DNA of 35,823 bases from Chara braunii (taxonomy: Eukaryota; Streptophyta; Charophyceae; Charales; Characeae): positions 2,272,497-2,308,319 of the forward strand of contig BFEA01000193.1 in the NCBI GenBank assembly GCA_003427395.1, read 5' to 3'. Within the stretch, counting starts at the first letter, position 1, and the number at the start of each line of letters is the position of its first letter. The notes beneath the pieces were generated by a model. That model had not been told where the DNA came from and did no database searches. It saw only the letters and a program-made list of their open reading frames with translations. Below, one piece after another: positions 10,818 to 20,848 of the stretch. The translations under genes were made by a program, and so were the position numbers.

Positions 10818-11150
10818 GGGCTTCACTCCACTACTCACCAAATGTGCAAAACTAGAATGAATCTTCTCCTAGAAACTGGATCCATACAAGCCATTAGTTT
10901 TTCTTTTCTGCAAGTGCTGACGAGTGGGGAGCCAGGCCCTTCGGCCCACTGCACACAAGTAAGAAAAGGAAAAACTAAAAAACCAGACAGCTACTGTATG
11001 TGCAAAACTAGAATGAATCTTCTCCTAGAAACTGGAACCATACAAGCCATCCGTTTTTCTTTTCTGCATGTGCTGATGAGTGGAGCGAGGCCCTTAGGGC
11101 CACTGCACGTAAGAAAAGGGGGGGAAAAAAAAACGAGACAACTACTGGAG
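10818..11150. repeat. Tandem pair of foldback-like units (period 156 bp)
   Basis: ATGTGCAAAACTAGAATG occurs at 10842 and 10998, followed by near-identical text up to CACTGCAC...GTAAGAAAAG. The first unit (10818-10939) has imperfect inverted ends: GGGCTTCACTCCACTACTCA on the left, and on the right a sequence that reverse-complements to GGGCCTGGCTCCCCACTC. These ends resemble the foldback family at 24541-25028, so a MITE appears to have inserted in the leader and been tandemly duplicated. Confidence 0.6.
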
Positions 11151-11601
11151 TGTTTGTGGTAAGTTTGTAACCCATAACTCTTGGAACACCGACCCGAATC
11201 CGAATCCGGGATATCTTGCTGGCCTACTCGTGGTCTTCCAGCAGTCGAATGCACATCCTTCTAAAGGTTATGGAAACCCTGCTAATTGCTTGCAGGGTAC
11301 TTGTTGGACAGGAGAATCAAACCAATGAGCAGTACGACAAGGGCCCAAAATATTCTCTGTTAAAAGGGAGGGACACTTATGGGTACGAACCTACCATTTC
11401 TGATTTTTTTTTCTTCTAAATGCGCTGCATCACGTGGTCACGCACGTGTGCACATGTGCGCTGCTGCGCACTATGCCACATAGCCTTCCGGGCACGCCCA
11501 CATGACACAGGGCCACGACTATTCCCGCGCACAAGCGCTATCACTGCCCCACCATATCCAGCGAAGCCCCAAACAGCTATTCCGAAGGAGCCCGCGGAGT
11601 G

Positions 11602-11623
11602 GCTCGAACCAGCTCCGATACCA
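11602..11623 (-). other. Primer-binding site, tRNA-Met type
   Basis: Three bases inside the LTR end (11627), the minus strand reads TGGTATCGGAGCTGG, complementary to a tRNA 3' end ...GCTCCGATACCA. It is one base from the TGGTATCAGAGC initiator-Met PBS common in plant LTR elements. It fixes 11627-12680 as the 5' LTR and the element strand as minus. Confidence 0.82.
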
Positions 11624-11626
11624 AAT

Positions 11627-11981
11627 TGCAAGGAAAATGAGAGACAGCAAAATGACAGAAATCCGGAGTGCAAAATCACATTGAAAGCCAGCAAGTCCAA
11701 ACGTTGCCCAGAAAGCAGTAATACACTGATATTCCACCAACGGAGAACCAAAGCACTGAATCCGAATGCCAATGAGAGCATACTCTCGCCACCACCGGCA
11801 TATGTATCCAGAGTCCTTCCTCGTACTTTGGGCTCAGCGCCCAGACTACGATCACACAGCTTACTAGCAGCCTACAAATTGACAATGCGTCCTGTTGACG
11901 TCAGCAGCCAAATCAAAGTATATGAGGATGTCGACACTTGTAGACCATCTCGAAGACCAGGTACGTGCCCTCACATCATCA

Positions 11982-12022
<41 letters not shown>

Positions 12023-12680
12023 CCTTGACTTCATCACTCACGTCTTCTCCCTCATGCACGAAGACCACCACCACCTCCGCTGGCCGTCCACGCCGGGCCC
12101 GGCTATAGATGGGCTGGCTATGGCGGTGCCCTCAGCAGCGCCCTGCTCACAGCCTCACATGTACTGCAGGCACGCACCTCCCAACACCTGTGCTAGCGCA
12201 CAGCCTTGGCCACGAGCACTTGCTCTAGCAGAGCTGCCGTGTTGCACACTGGTGCCCGAATGTCCACCCTGCACCCTGCCCTTTCCTATATGGAAAGAGG
12301 TGGGCGCTTGCCTTTTGCTATGTCCACGTGAGACTGAGTTTCCAGTAGCTTCAGTCCCGGCCAAAGTTTCTGCTCCCAGGCCCGATTCAGACACTGGGCT
12401 GGGACTGAATTGGTTAGGCATGCCCAACCACCCAGGCACAAACGTGGGATGCTCCCTGCTCCGACCATGTTGCTGGAAGAGCCTGGAAGGCTCACAAATA
12501 TTTTGAATTCTCACTAGCAAGGCGGATTGTAACCAAGTGGTGCATGGCAACTGTCTGGCGCCGACCAAGATTTGCAAAAATTGACAAGTTCAGGCCACAT
12601 TGAGATTCAGGGGGGCCGCCTTCACTTAAGGCGGGCCCGCGCCTGCTGCAGGGCCCTATGCCGAGGCATAAACCCTCTCA
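11627..12680 (-). repeat. 5' LTR, complete (1054 bp)
   Basis: On the minus strand it begins TGAGAGGGTTTATGCC at 12680 and ends CCTTGCA at 11627, next to the PBS. It contains a CT run (plus strand) at 11984-12018. Its full length is represented in two separated pieces at the other end of the element, 2563-2638 and 4607-5591, minus 12 bp. The ORFs crossing it (for example 11420-12028 and 11895-12506) are by-products of the LTR and have no known domain. Confidence 0.87.
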
Positions 12681-12684
12681 GCAG
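12681..12684. repeat. Right target-site duplication of the LTR element (GCAG)
   Basis: It is the partner of 2559-2562 and directly follows the LTR terminus CTCTCA. Confidence 0.6.
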
Positions 12685-14230
12685 CATGTAACCTACACCC
12701 ATAATTTTTTCAGATTGCTTCATCTAACAGAGACAAAAAACAGAAATTGCAAATTTGGAAAATTCAATATCTTTTGCTTTCTCCGTTGGAGCCCCACGCA
12801 CAGGCAGGCCAAGCCTCTCTGCAGCACCGAGTTAACCTGATGGTGCATAAAAGTGGTGGGTTTAATTCATGGTAAGCACGGACCCGGACACTGGATACTT
12901 CCGGACTAGTGTCTGGACCGGTCCAGACTGTCCGGTGATCCGGACATCACCGGACATCCGAACATCCCTGTACCCGGACAGTCTGTACCGGTGTCAGGGG
13001 GTCAAAATGTCCAGACTCCAGACCAAAAGAAAGAAAAAAAAAAGGGGCAGGGGGTTGGGGGCACTCACCTGCTTTGCACTTCGTAGTTCAGGCAGCAGAG
13101 CACCTGTCTTGCAGCAAATCAACAAGCACATTTAACTAGCAGACTTGTAGAGTTGCAAAGAGTGCAAGCAGGCACAAGACTAAAGAAACAGAGGGGGAAA
13201 AAAAATTGAAAAAGTCTGATTTACTTCGAAAGTTTGAACTTTGAATGAAGTAATTTAAGTTCATAACCTTATATAAGTTACAAGTTCGAACTTTGCATTT
13301 CAATTCATAACGTCAGAGTCTTCAGACTGGCACCACTGTCAGTGCTCCTCTCTCTCTCTCTCTCTCTCCAACGGGCAGCAGCGGCGGGCGGCACCTCGAA
13401 ACGGCCGATTTGAAATTGTGCGAGCCTCTGTGAAACCCGCTACCCCAAAAACCCACAGTGTCTTGTGTCCGGGCCTCTGGGACCTGTCCGGTGGGGTGAA
13501 ACGACACTGAAAAATCACCCCGTTATTTTTTAAGGGGTGGCCAGGACCCAAAAAACGTCCTGGGCCGCCCCTTTTTTATTTTTCGATTTTTGCCCTGGGG
13601 GCCTCCATCCGGACATCATGGACCGGACACCGGACTCGGACATGTTGTTCCACACTGTCTGGAACCTGGTCCGGATGTCCGGTCGGTTACTGTGGTTTAA
13701 TTATTATGATTTGCTGTTAGCATGCCACAAACTATTGCAGAACAACAGGACCAGTGATTGTCCCACAAACACATCACACACACACACACACACACACACA
13801 CCTGCCTGCCTTTTTGGATCTCTTCTAGCTACGCATGCCAAACCAGATGCACACAGAAAAGGGATGTTGGATGAGCAGCTTTCGAGTCCAGACAATGGTA
13901 CGCAGTTGCCTTCCTCTTTCCAGCGCAGACCACCCGCACTATCCGCTCCAAGCACAGGACAAAAGAAAGGAAACGCATGAAAACAATTGTTGTGAGTTTA
14001 TATTATGGACCTAGACCTTGGCAGCAGCAGGATAGTATCCCCTTGCTGTTGCCTTTGTTGGTCTTGTCTCACAATCAGAGGCCCATGAAAAGCCTGCACA
14101 AAAGGGGAAAGTAACAACCATGCACTTTCAGAAAACCTTAAGCAAACCCACAAAAGCTATGGAGAAAAAAAATGCAAACCTTTCATCTGCTTCCAATCCA
14201 ACTGCGGCAATAGCAACAAGATACATTCAA
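12685..14230. other. Intergenic region with CCGGA-rich clusters and a CA repeat
   Basis: No recognisable protein is present. Two clusters are dense in CCGGA/TCCGG words: about 12880-12995 and 13608-13690. The roughly 600 bp between them contain A-rich DNA, a CT run near 13349-13368 and a GC-rich block. A CA repeat lies at 13776-13801. The 147-residue ORF at 13537-13980 crosses the CA repeat and has no known motif, so I do not call it a gene. Confidence 0.5.
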
Positions 14231-14239
14231 ATCTGTGTC

Positions 14240-15000
14240 GCACCCGCATCATTCTTTGAAGTATTGCTCCACTGACTTTGGACTTCTCTCCCCCTGCCAG
14301 CCCCTCCTCTCGTCAGTAACGTCCACACCGTCAATGCAGTGTCCTCTAATTGAAAACCTGACCCCAAGCATGCATACCCATACCATTACCATCACTACAA
14401 TTTCTCACGGAAAGATGTCTTCTCCCAAACCTTAACCTAAACTTTTTTTGTGCCCAACATCCTCCTCCCTCGTACCCATACACGCATTCATCTCCTGCCT
14501 CTAACATTCCAGCTGAACCATCTCCATCCTCAACCCTTTGATAGGGTATCTCCGACATCAATCATGCTCCAGTCGTGTCTGACTTCTCTCCTTGCTCCCT
14601 GTCATCAGCACCTTCTGCACTGTCAATGTAATGTCCTCTCCTTGGAGCCTTGACCTCTATCACGCATACCATTACATTGATTACAATCAGTACAGCTCCT
14701 TGCCAACTCTGTTCGCTGTGAACCCTAGCCTGCATTATGTGCACACCACCCTCCCCCTTTGTACCAATACACGCCCTTCACCTCCTGCCTCTACTTATTC
14801 CATCTTCACCATCTCCTTCTCCAACCCTCCCTCCTACCATAGACACCTGCCCCTTCAGCTTTTGCCTCTACCATTCCAGCTCAACCATCTTCCTCCTCAA
14901 CCCTTAGCCTGTCTTCCATGCACAACAGTTGCCTCGTTCCTACGCAAACAAACCCATCAGTTGCTACGGCTTCTTTTCAAATTGTCTCCTCCGCCAAACC
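14240..15000. repeat. Degenerate long-period repeats downstream of the ZOP1-like gene
   Basis: Phrases recur with drift: CTTCTCTCC...CACCGTCAATGCAGTGTCCTCT near 14284-14347 against CTTCTCTCC...CACTGTCAATGTAATGTCCTCT near 14583-14640, and the words CTCCTGCCTCTA plus ATTCCAGCTGAACCATCT near 14490, 14780 and 14870. The unit is roughly 300 bp or less and strongly diverged. It overlaps what would be the 3' flank or UTR of the minus-strand gene. Confidence 0.5.
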
Positions 15001-15038
15001 TTCGTTCGCATTTCATGTACAATATGCACCCCTCTTTC

Positions 15039-16043
15039 CTACCCATACAACCCCATCAACTTCTTATGTCTCTCTGCAGTGCGCGCCCTAGCAGCCTCTC
15101 TCTTTGCAATGGCAGTCATCTCCTCCTCACTTGTTGCACTAGGATGGGCCTCCCTTTTTCTTTTTGACACCTCCAGAGAGGAGCTAACACCCCTACCTTT
15201 TGTTAACGAGGCAGCTTTCGGTTGCACGGCGCCTGAAAGTGGTGCTGCAGGTTTCGGGCCAGCCTCTCTCTTTTCGGTACAAATGTCGCCTGCATTACCA
15301 GACAAAGGCCGTGGAACCTTCGGTTCTGCACACTTTGACCCACTGTCTGATGTGTCCTTATCCCAAGAAGGCGGAAGCTCAGGCCCAGCCGCTACATCAT
15401 ACGTCGGTGCTACCTCTTGTGCGTGGCTGTTATCCCTAAGGTCTCCATGAGGCAACGGCGATTGTGCAGCGTGCGCAGAAGACGCACCACACATTGCCTC
15501 TTCTTGTGTTACCCACCTCCCATGGAGTTCGCCGTAATAAAGCCCAGAATTGGGATCGTAATAATAACCGGAGCTGGCATTATAATAATACCCAGAGCCT
15601 GAAGGATCTAAAACCCAGTCTGTTGACAAGCCCTCTGCCGTTACGTCCGTTGCTACTGCGGTTGCCTGCGGAACACCAGCTGACCCGGTGTCGCCTCCAC
15701 CTGCCTCTTCGTCTGTATGATGGCTTGGCCTTGCCACCTGCGCACTATCCACACCCGTCGGTGGTACCTTCTCCTTGCTCTCTCCCTCTCCCTGAAGACA
15801 GGACAAGTCCTTCTCATACTGTACCCGCGCTTTCTCTTCAATCAGTTCCAGCTCTTTCATGGCCCTTTCTCGTTCCCGTTCGGTGTTGACATTTCCCCGG
15901 CGGATAGCTGCGAGGCGCTTTGCAACATTCTCCTTGTGGCGGTTGCCAAACTCGTGCATGCGGATGCTCGTCGCATTGTTCGCAATGTAAATTCTGCAGT
16001 ACTCGCACCATTTGTTCCCTTGACTCACCCAGTATTCCGTCAT
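15039..16043 (-). CDS. ZOP1/WBP4-like protein (U1-C zinc finger, OCRE domain), 334 aa
   Basis: This is a homologue of Arabidopsis ZOP1 and animal WBP4/FBP21, nuclear spliceosome-associated proteins; ZOP1 also acts in RNA-directed DNA methylation. Residues 1-40 form a U1-C/matrin-type zinc finger with the near-invariant start MTEYWVSQGNKWCEYCRIYI and spacing CX2CX13HX5H (C13, C16, H30, H36). Residues 50-85 are charged and likely helical. Residues 143-183 form an OCRE domain rich in aromatic repeats (GYYYNASSGYYYDPNSGLYY, then GRWVTQEEA). Residues 294-334 are the basic family tail ending KKLMGLYG. The linkers are disordered. The ORF is open from 16154, but the family start is the Met at 16041-16043, so the upstream 37 residues are taken as leader. 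It is one exon in this reading, whereas the plant gene normally has introns. It is longer than the Arabidopsis protein because of the linkers. Confidence 0.9.
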   Translation of the reverse strand: MTEYWVSQGNKWCEYCRIYIANNATSIRMHEFGNRHKENVAKRLAAIRRGNVNTERERERAMKELELIEEKARVQYEKDLSCLQGEGESKEKVPPTGVDSAQVARPSHHTDEEAGGGDTGSAGVPQATAVATDVTAEGLSTDWVLDPSGSGYYYNASSGYYYDPNSGLYYGELHGRWVTQEEAMCGASSAHAAQSPLPHGDLRDNSHAQEVAPTYDVAAGPELPPSWDKDTSDSGSKCAEPKVPRPLSGNAGDICTEKREAGPKPAAPLSGAVQPKAASLTKGRGVSSSLEVSKRKREAHPSATSEEEMTAIAKREAARARTAERHKKLMGLYG

Positions 16044-17150
16044 ATTGACGAATCCCCTTCTTTGTGGCAGCAAACTCAAGCCCAACAGGCTGACTGCTTG
16101 CAAACGCTTGCTGGCTGTGCTTATAGCCAGGTTTTGGTCCAGTTTTAAATTCACTCTGCAGATTTACCAGCACAACTGCCCCACTTAGACTCTCACGCAT
16201 CAGGAACTTGACCTCCACCAGAATCTAAGTGCATTGCCCATGCCCTGTGATCGCATTCATGAAGGACCCACTTCACACCTGAACATGTTCCAGCAAAATG
16301 TGAGCATAAAATTGCATCTCACAGTGCAGAATATCTTACGAGGATGAGACATCCAGCACAGAAACATATGGGTTGGTCACTGGAATCGAAAGAGATCCAT
16401 TGAAAGAAGCCCAATCAAGATCGCAGAGATGCGCATGCAGAGCTTTGCAACTTGGAAGAAACCCAATCAAGATCCAAGAAATGTACGTGCAAAGCTTAAC
16501 AAGCCCAGAGCAAACGAAACAAATCCATACTTTCCAGTGACCCCGAACGGAACCTCGCGGCAACCGTCACAGGACCCCATGCATTATAATCCCATGACCC
16601 CAAGTTCTGGACAAAATTACAACGCATGGAACCAAGGGGAAGGAGGCACACACCTAGAGCTCACCGTGCCCGAATAGAATGAATTTCAGGAGATTCGGGA
16701 CACTGCAACTAAACCAACCCCAACGACATCTTCACAGTTCGCTCATTTTTAGGAGGAGGCAACACAGCAGACTGTGATGAGGCCTGCAACAAGCCAGAAG
16801 TCTCAAGGGATGCCATTCCCTTTACATGGCCTCCCTCACACCTTCGCAAGCAGGCCCACTGTCTCTCCTGTGACATGAAGTGTATTAGCCAAAGAATGTG
16901 AGTTCTGCCATCAAGTAAGTTGAAGTGAGAATCAAAGGTTTCGGGCTATTTGAAAGCCTCCCACCTTACAGTATGTGTTTGTTCATCCGAAGTACTCTAT
17001 GCTGACTCTCTCTGAGGGCATACTCAACCACGTACTTTTGACAGTTTTGTGATTCCAGCCCAAACTCATTTATAGAGTAGGGTCAGTTACAATAACTTAC
17101 ATTCATTAGAAATAGATAATCAAATGGTTGCACCAGCCAAAAATCATTTA
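16044..17150. other. Upstream flank of the ZOP1-like gene; possible decayed ORF
   Basis: It is about 1.1 kb with no recognised domain. On the plus strand a frame from 16429 to about 16920 reads as Pro/Thr/Gln/Asn-rich text (NPYFPVTPNGTSRQPSQDP) interrupted by stops near 16675, 16750 and 16877. This could be a decayed gag-like or host exon, or chance. A short tandem duplication (period about 52 bp, AAGCCCAATCAAGATC / AAACCCAATCAAGATC) lies near 16406-16500. The promoter of the minus-strand gene should be here, but I see no clear TATA box. Confidence 0.3.
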
Positions 17151-17158
17151 CAAATTAC
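17151..17158. repeat. 8-bp target-site duplication, left copy (CAAATTAC)
   Basis: CAAATTAC directly precedes the element terminus at 17159 and is repeated exactly at 18322-18329 after the other terminus. Confidence 0.85.
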
Positions 17159-18321
17159 CTAGGCTTCATTTCTGTGCGCACGGGTACCCCCGGCATGCAC
17201 GGATTGTTGCACGGCCGCACGGCCGTGTGTCCCCCGTACAGACCCCGTGCGGCCCCAGCGCCGTGCGCTTGGGGGGCAGTTCTGGGGACAGTGGGCCCAG
17301 TTCCAGCACCTCGCGAATTCTTTAAGGCCCCCCCACATGTCGAATTGTTTTCCCGACGCACGGGGGGCCTTAAAAATTTTGATCTTGGACTCGAGATCTC
17401 AGTCGTAGATCTTCGAAGATCTACAGTGGAGATTCGTCGAGGATGTCCCCACGACCCACGCGTTTTCGAAATAGAGTTCGAAATTTCGAACTGCGCGGGC
17501 CTGAGGACGGGGGTCCCCCGTGTTGCCATTCCGCCCGCCATTTCGTCGTCATCGCCGTCGTCAGTCAGGTCGCGCCATTGCCATTCCGAACAGCGGAGGT
17601 AAGTGGTCTTCTTCTTCTTCTTCTTGAACTTCTCCACCCGCTGCTCCTCCTCCTCCTCCTCATCGTCCTTCTTCTTTTTCTTCGTTCAACTTCTCCGTGT
17701 GCTCATCGTCCTCCACTTCTCTCCCGCCACTTCGTTCCTTCTCTTCCGCCATCGTCCACCTCCCTCCCGCCACTTCGTTCCTGCTCGTCTGCCATCTCCC
17801 ACCACCTCCCTCTACCCCTCCTGCTACCTCCCACTAACCCTCCCACTATCTCCCACGTCCTTCCCACCATCCTCTGCCTCCCTCCCGCCAATCCTCTGCC
17901 TCCTTCCCACCACCTCCCACCATCTCCCACAATCTCCCACTTCCCTCCCTCCTTCGTCCACCTCCCTCCTGCCATTTCCCACCTCCCTCTCTTTCACCAT
18001 CTCCCACTTAACTCCCGCCACCTCCTACCTCGATCCGGCCATCTCCCAGCTCCCCGCATGCAACCTCCTACCCCCCTTTCGCCACCTCCAACCTCCCACC
18101 CGCCATCTCCCACCCTCCTCCCTCCATCTTCCACCTCCCTCTCGCCATCCCTCACCTCCCCGCCAGTATGGAAAAGGCTGATTCGGGCACATCTCTGCAT
18201 GCACAACAGCCCCCATCACCTTTTTTTTTTTCTTAATAAAAAATAGCTCGCACGGGTGACCCGTGCAGCCTGCACGGGTGCACGGCCGTGCCCGCCCGGC
18301 CGGGCGGCTCAGGAAGCCTAG
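17159..18321. mobile_element. Non-autonomous hAT-like DNA transposon (1163 bp)
   Basis: Its ends are CTAGGCTTC (17159) and the exact inverse GAAGCCTAG (18313-18321), flanked by a perfect 8-bp direct repeat CAAATTAC. An 8-bp duplication with short terminal inverted repeats is the hallmark of the hAT superfamily. Both subterminal regions are packed with GCACGG/CCGTGC words (17178-17270 and 18251-18292), as expected of transposase-binding subterminal repeats. The interior is GC-rich, then a pyrimidine-rich CTCCC/CCACC stretch (17620-18170), then a T run. The 267-residue and 192-residue ORFs inside are low-complexity products of this stretch; no hAT transposase or BED finger is visible, so it depends on an enzyme elsewhere. 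Confidence 0.82.
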
Positions 18322-18329
18322 CAAATTAC
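18322..18329. repeat. 8-bp target-site duplication, right copy (CAAATTAC)
   Basis: It is an exact match to 17151-17158. Confidence 0.85.
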
Positions 18330-18542
18330 ATATGAAAAAAATAAAAAATACTCCTCTGGGACATCCGTTAAAATTGGAACGGTACAGAGAAGTTTAGCAT
18401 GGCTTTATGCCTTTTTTTTCGCATTTTTTCGTAACCTGCTGCTATTGGCAGACCCAATTTTATTCCGTTTCCTGCCTGTACCAGCAGTCCAATTTTTCGT
18501 TCTTCAGGTTATGAGCCCCCTCGCCCGAGACTTTCACCGGTA

Positions 18543-18702
18543 GACAAGGAGGCCGTGTTTTCAATGTACCGGTCTGGTAAAGGACCGGTTCTATTCTCTC
18601 GGGTGCAAAAGAACGAGGTTTGGACAAGGAGGCCGTGCTTTCAATGCACCACCCTGGTGAGTACAGGTTCTAGCCATTCGGGCGCAAAAGAGTAAGATTT
18701 GG
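18543..18702. repeat. Tandem duplication, period 80 bp
   Basis: GACAAGGAGGCCGTG starts copies at 18543 and 18623. Both contain TTTCAATG, CCGGT/CCTGGT-type text and CGGG(T/C)GCAAAAGA. The copies are about 80% alike by eye. Confidence 0.8.
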
Positions 18703-20840
18703 CAATATAGGGTCTGCCGTACTGGCACTTCAAGGAAAAGAAGCGCAATGGAGTTCCACGTCAGCACTCCATTTCGTGCAAGCAAGGACACAGGTGTGCC
18801 ATTCATTCAGGAATTCCAGCGAAAAATCTTTGTGGTATTTGAGACTTTAGCAGATGCACAGACTCGGAGTATCCTTGATGCATCTGGCGTGGAGTGACTG
18901 TGTATTACGGCCTTATAAAGCTGCAAACTTCAGAGTGTAACTATGCCTTTACAGCCAGCCACTAATGATTATTTGCTTCATTGGACTGGAAGTCTAGGCT
19001 TCACTCAAGCTAACAACAAAAGAAGGGAAGGGCCTCTTGGTTGGAGCTGCAAATCATCCCTCCGCCCTCACGAACACACTGCAAAGAAAAGAGGGTAAAG
19101 GAAGGGTAAACAGAAGAGTTCAAAACCCACAGATGATCTTATCACCACATGCCTCGGGCGTGAATATAACATGGACAAGATAAGATTAAAAAAAGTACTT
19201 GTATGCAGAGAAACCCCCCCCCATAAAATGGCGTTACGTGTGACCTGCAGTGGCATGAACTATCTGCAGAGTTCCACTGCTCCTGCTCCACTCACTGTAT
19301 ACAGACATCAACCGAAATACATCTCGCATCACTCCTATGCATTCAGCGATGATCGCAGAGAAGACCTACAGTAAAACCATCCACTCTTTTTGGCCATCAT
19401 GTAACTCCCAACCCCCAAAACTGCTTGATCTGCATTCGTCAAGTAATTAATGCAAGTCAACAATGCCGGAGTAAATCTGCCAGATCACATCGTTTGCGTC
19501 TCCCTCCTTTTCTCCTTTTGAGATGGAAATACTGTCAAGGACATTGGGATAGGAAAGAGAGGGGGGGCAGGGGGGGGGGGGTGCGCAAAGGAACTCACAG
19601 TTCTATAATAATTAAGTTATGATGTTTGTGATCTTTTTCTCCTTATTGCCCTTAGGCCTTCGCCTCCTGAACAGGAAAAGGCAGAGCTCAGAAAACACAA
19701 AACGGCTTTCTGCTGCAAACCGTCATTGTCGTCTCCCGCATACTCAGAGGACACCTGCTACAACACAAATCCACTTCAGTCATCAGGTCATCCATCTAAT
19801 TTCACTCCTCAGGTCATCCATATATCTGTCTTCTTCTTCTTCATTCTTCTCTCTTTGGGTGCATGCAAAGGCTTGAGCATATTACTATCTTTGAAGAACA
19901 AAATCGTCAGTCAATCACAAATTGCACCCTCCTCCAAAGTAAAATATAAAAAAAGAAAAAGAAAAAGAAAAAAGAAAAAGGAAAACAAAACGAAAACACA
20001 ATGCACGCTTGTCATTCGCACTTACAACGCGCCATCTTTGGTTTGCTAAACGGGTTGGAGGCCGCTCCGAGGGATCATTTCTGAGCAGTCAAACGAGTGC
20101 ATTTCATTTGACTTTATAAGAGTCGTGACTAATACAATATGATCCATAATCATAACTGATTAGCATTCCTGGTTGGTCATCGCTCCGGGTGGGCATTGCT
20201 GATCCGTCATCGCCCCAGGTGTAATTCGCCGGCACCTTCGTTTCCACTGTTGGGTGCTCAGGGCCGCACTTCGAGCTGTTGAATAGAGAGACTGTCCCTG
20301 AGGCCAACGAGACACAACCTCGTGTTCTCTGAAGCAGCAGAAGAATGAATGTCGCATTCTCATCCCTCTCATGTTATCTTTGCGACACTCGGTCTGTCCT
20401 AGGTGAGGTGAAACGACTGCCATTCCCTGTGGTCAAGCCACTACACTCCCCCACTCCCTCTCAAATCCAACAGCACCCGGAAGACGAACAGATAAGGACT
20501 AAGGTAAAGAACGGAAAGATTCAGAAAGAAAGACGAAAGAAAATCATCACGGTGACCGTAGGGTTTCATTGACATCTTGAATGTAGCAAGCGAAGACAAA
20601 GGTAGAGAGTCTGGAGATCTTGGATCAGCATTCGTTCTCGCTTAACCATCCTTTTGAACCCCCTTCCCCCAGCCAATGTCTACTCGACCCTGTCCTCCTC
20701 CAAACCAGCTTTTCAGAGCATACTCGGTCACACTAGGACTTTCCCCGGCGTATCTGAATGCCACTATGACTAGATTCAGTTCTGAACGTTCTAGTGCGAG
20801 TATGGCCTTCTTCACAACGTGTAATAAAGAGACAGGTGCA
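18703..20840. other. Intergenic DNA without recognisable genes
   Basis: ORFs here are short and show no known domain. There are G-runs near 19561-19580, an AAG-rich purine stretch near 19950-19990 and otherwise unremarkable AT/GC mixed sequence. Nothing further can be supported. Confidence 0.5.
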
Positions 20841-20848
20841 GCGACGTG

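Larger units (their letters stand above)
9194..11600 (-). other. Untranslated leader of the LTR element
   Basis: This is the 2.4-kb stretch between the PBS and the gag start. No conserved protein is visible. It holds a 61-bp GA array at 10430-10490, a 98-bp tandem duplication, and a 156-bp tandem duplication that resembles foldback-element sequence elsewhere in the window. Such a long leader suggests nested insertions. Confidence 0.6.
2563..12680 (-). mobile_element. Degenerate Ty3/gypsy LTR retrotransposon with an internal inversion
   Basis: The element is about 10.1 kb, is bounded by TG...CA termini and is flanked by GCAG. Its original orientation is minus: 5' LTR 12680-11627, tRNA-Met-type PBS just inside, gag with a CCHC knuckle, a retropepsin remnant, then RT down to 5592. 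RNase H, integrase, PPT and most of the 3' LTR (about 2640-5591) lie on the plus strand, while the last 76 bp of the 3' LTR (2563-2638) keep the original orientation. The simplest history is one inversion of about 2.95 kb inside an inserted copy. The order protease-RT-RNase H-integrase identifies Ty3/gypsy. Every coding domain has stops or frameshifts and key catalytic residues are lost, so it is dead. The two LTRs agree in about nine of ten bases in the stretches compared by eye, pointing to an old insertion. Confidence 0.88.

Noticed and set aside
11601-11623. tRNA-like 3' end (GCTCCGATACCA)
   Set aside because: Only about 22 bases match and no cloverleaf can be formed upstream. Its position next to the LTR makes it a primer-binding site.
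11895-12577. 203- and 140-residue ORFs near 12 kb
   Set aside because: They lie inside the 5' LTR, are mirrored in the 3' LTR (4584-5169) and contain no known domain.
17443-18246. 267-residue and 192-residue plus-strand ORFs in the hAT-like element
   Set aside because: They are almost wholly Pro/Ser/Leu from a CTCCCACC-type low-complexity stretch, with no transposase motifs.
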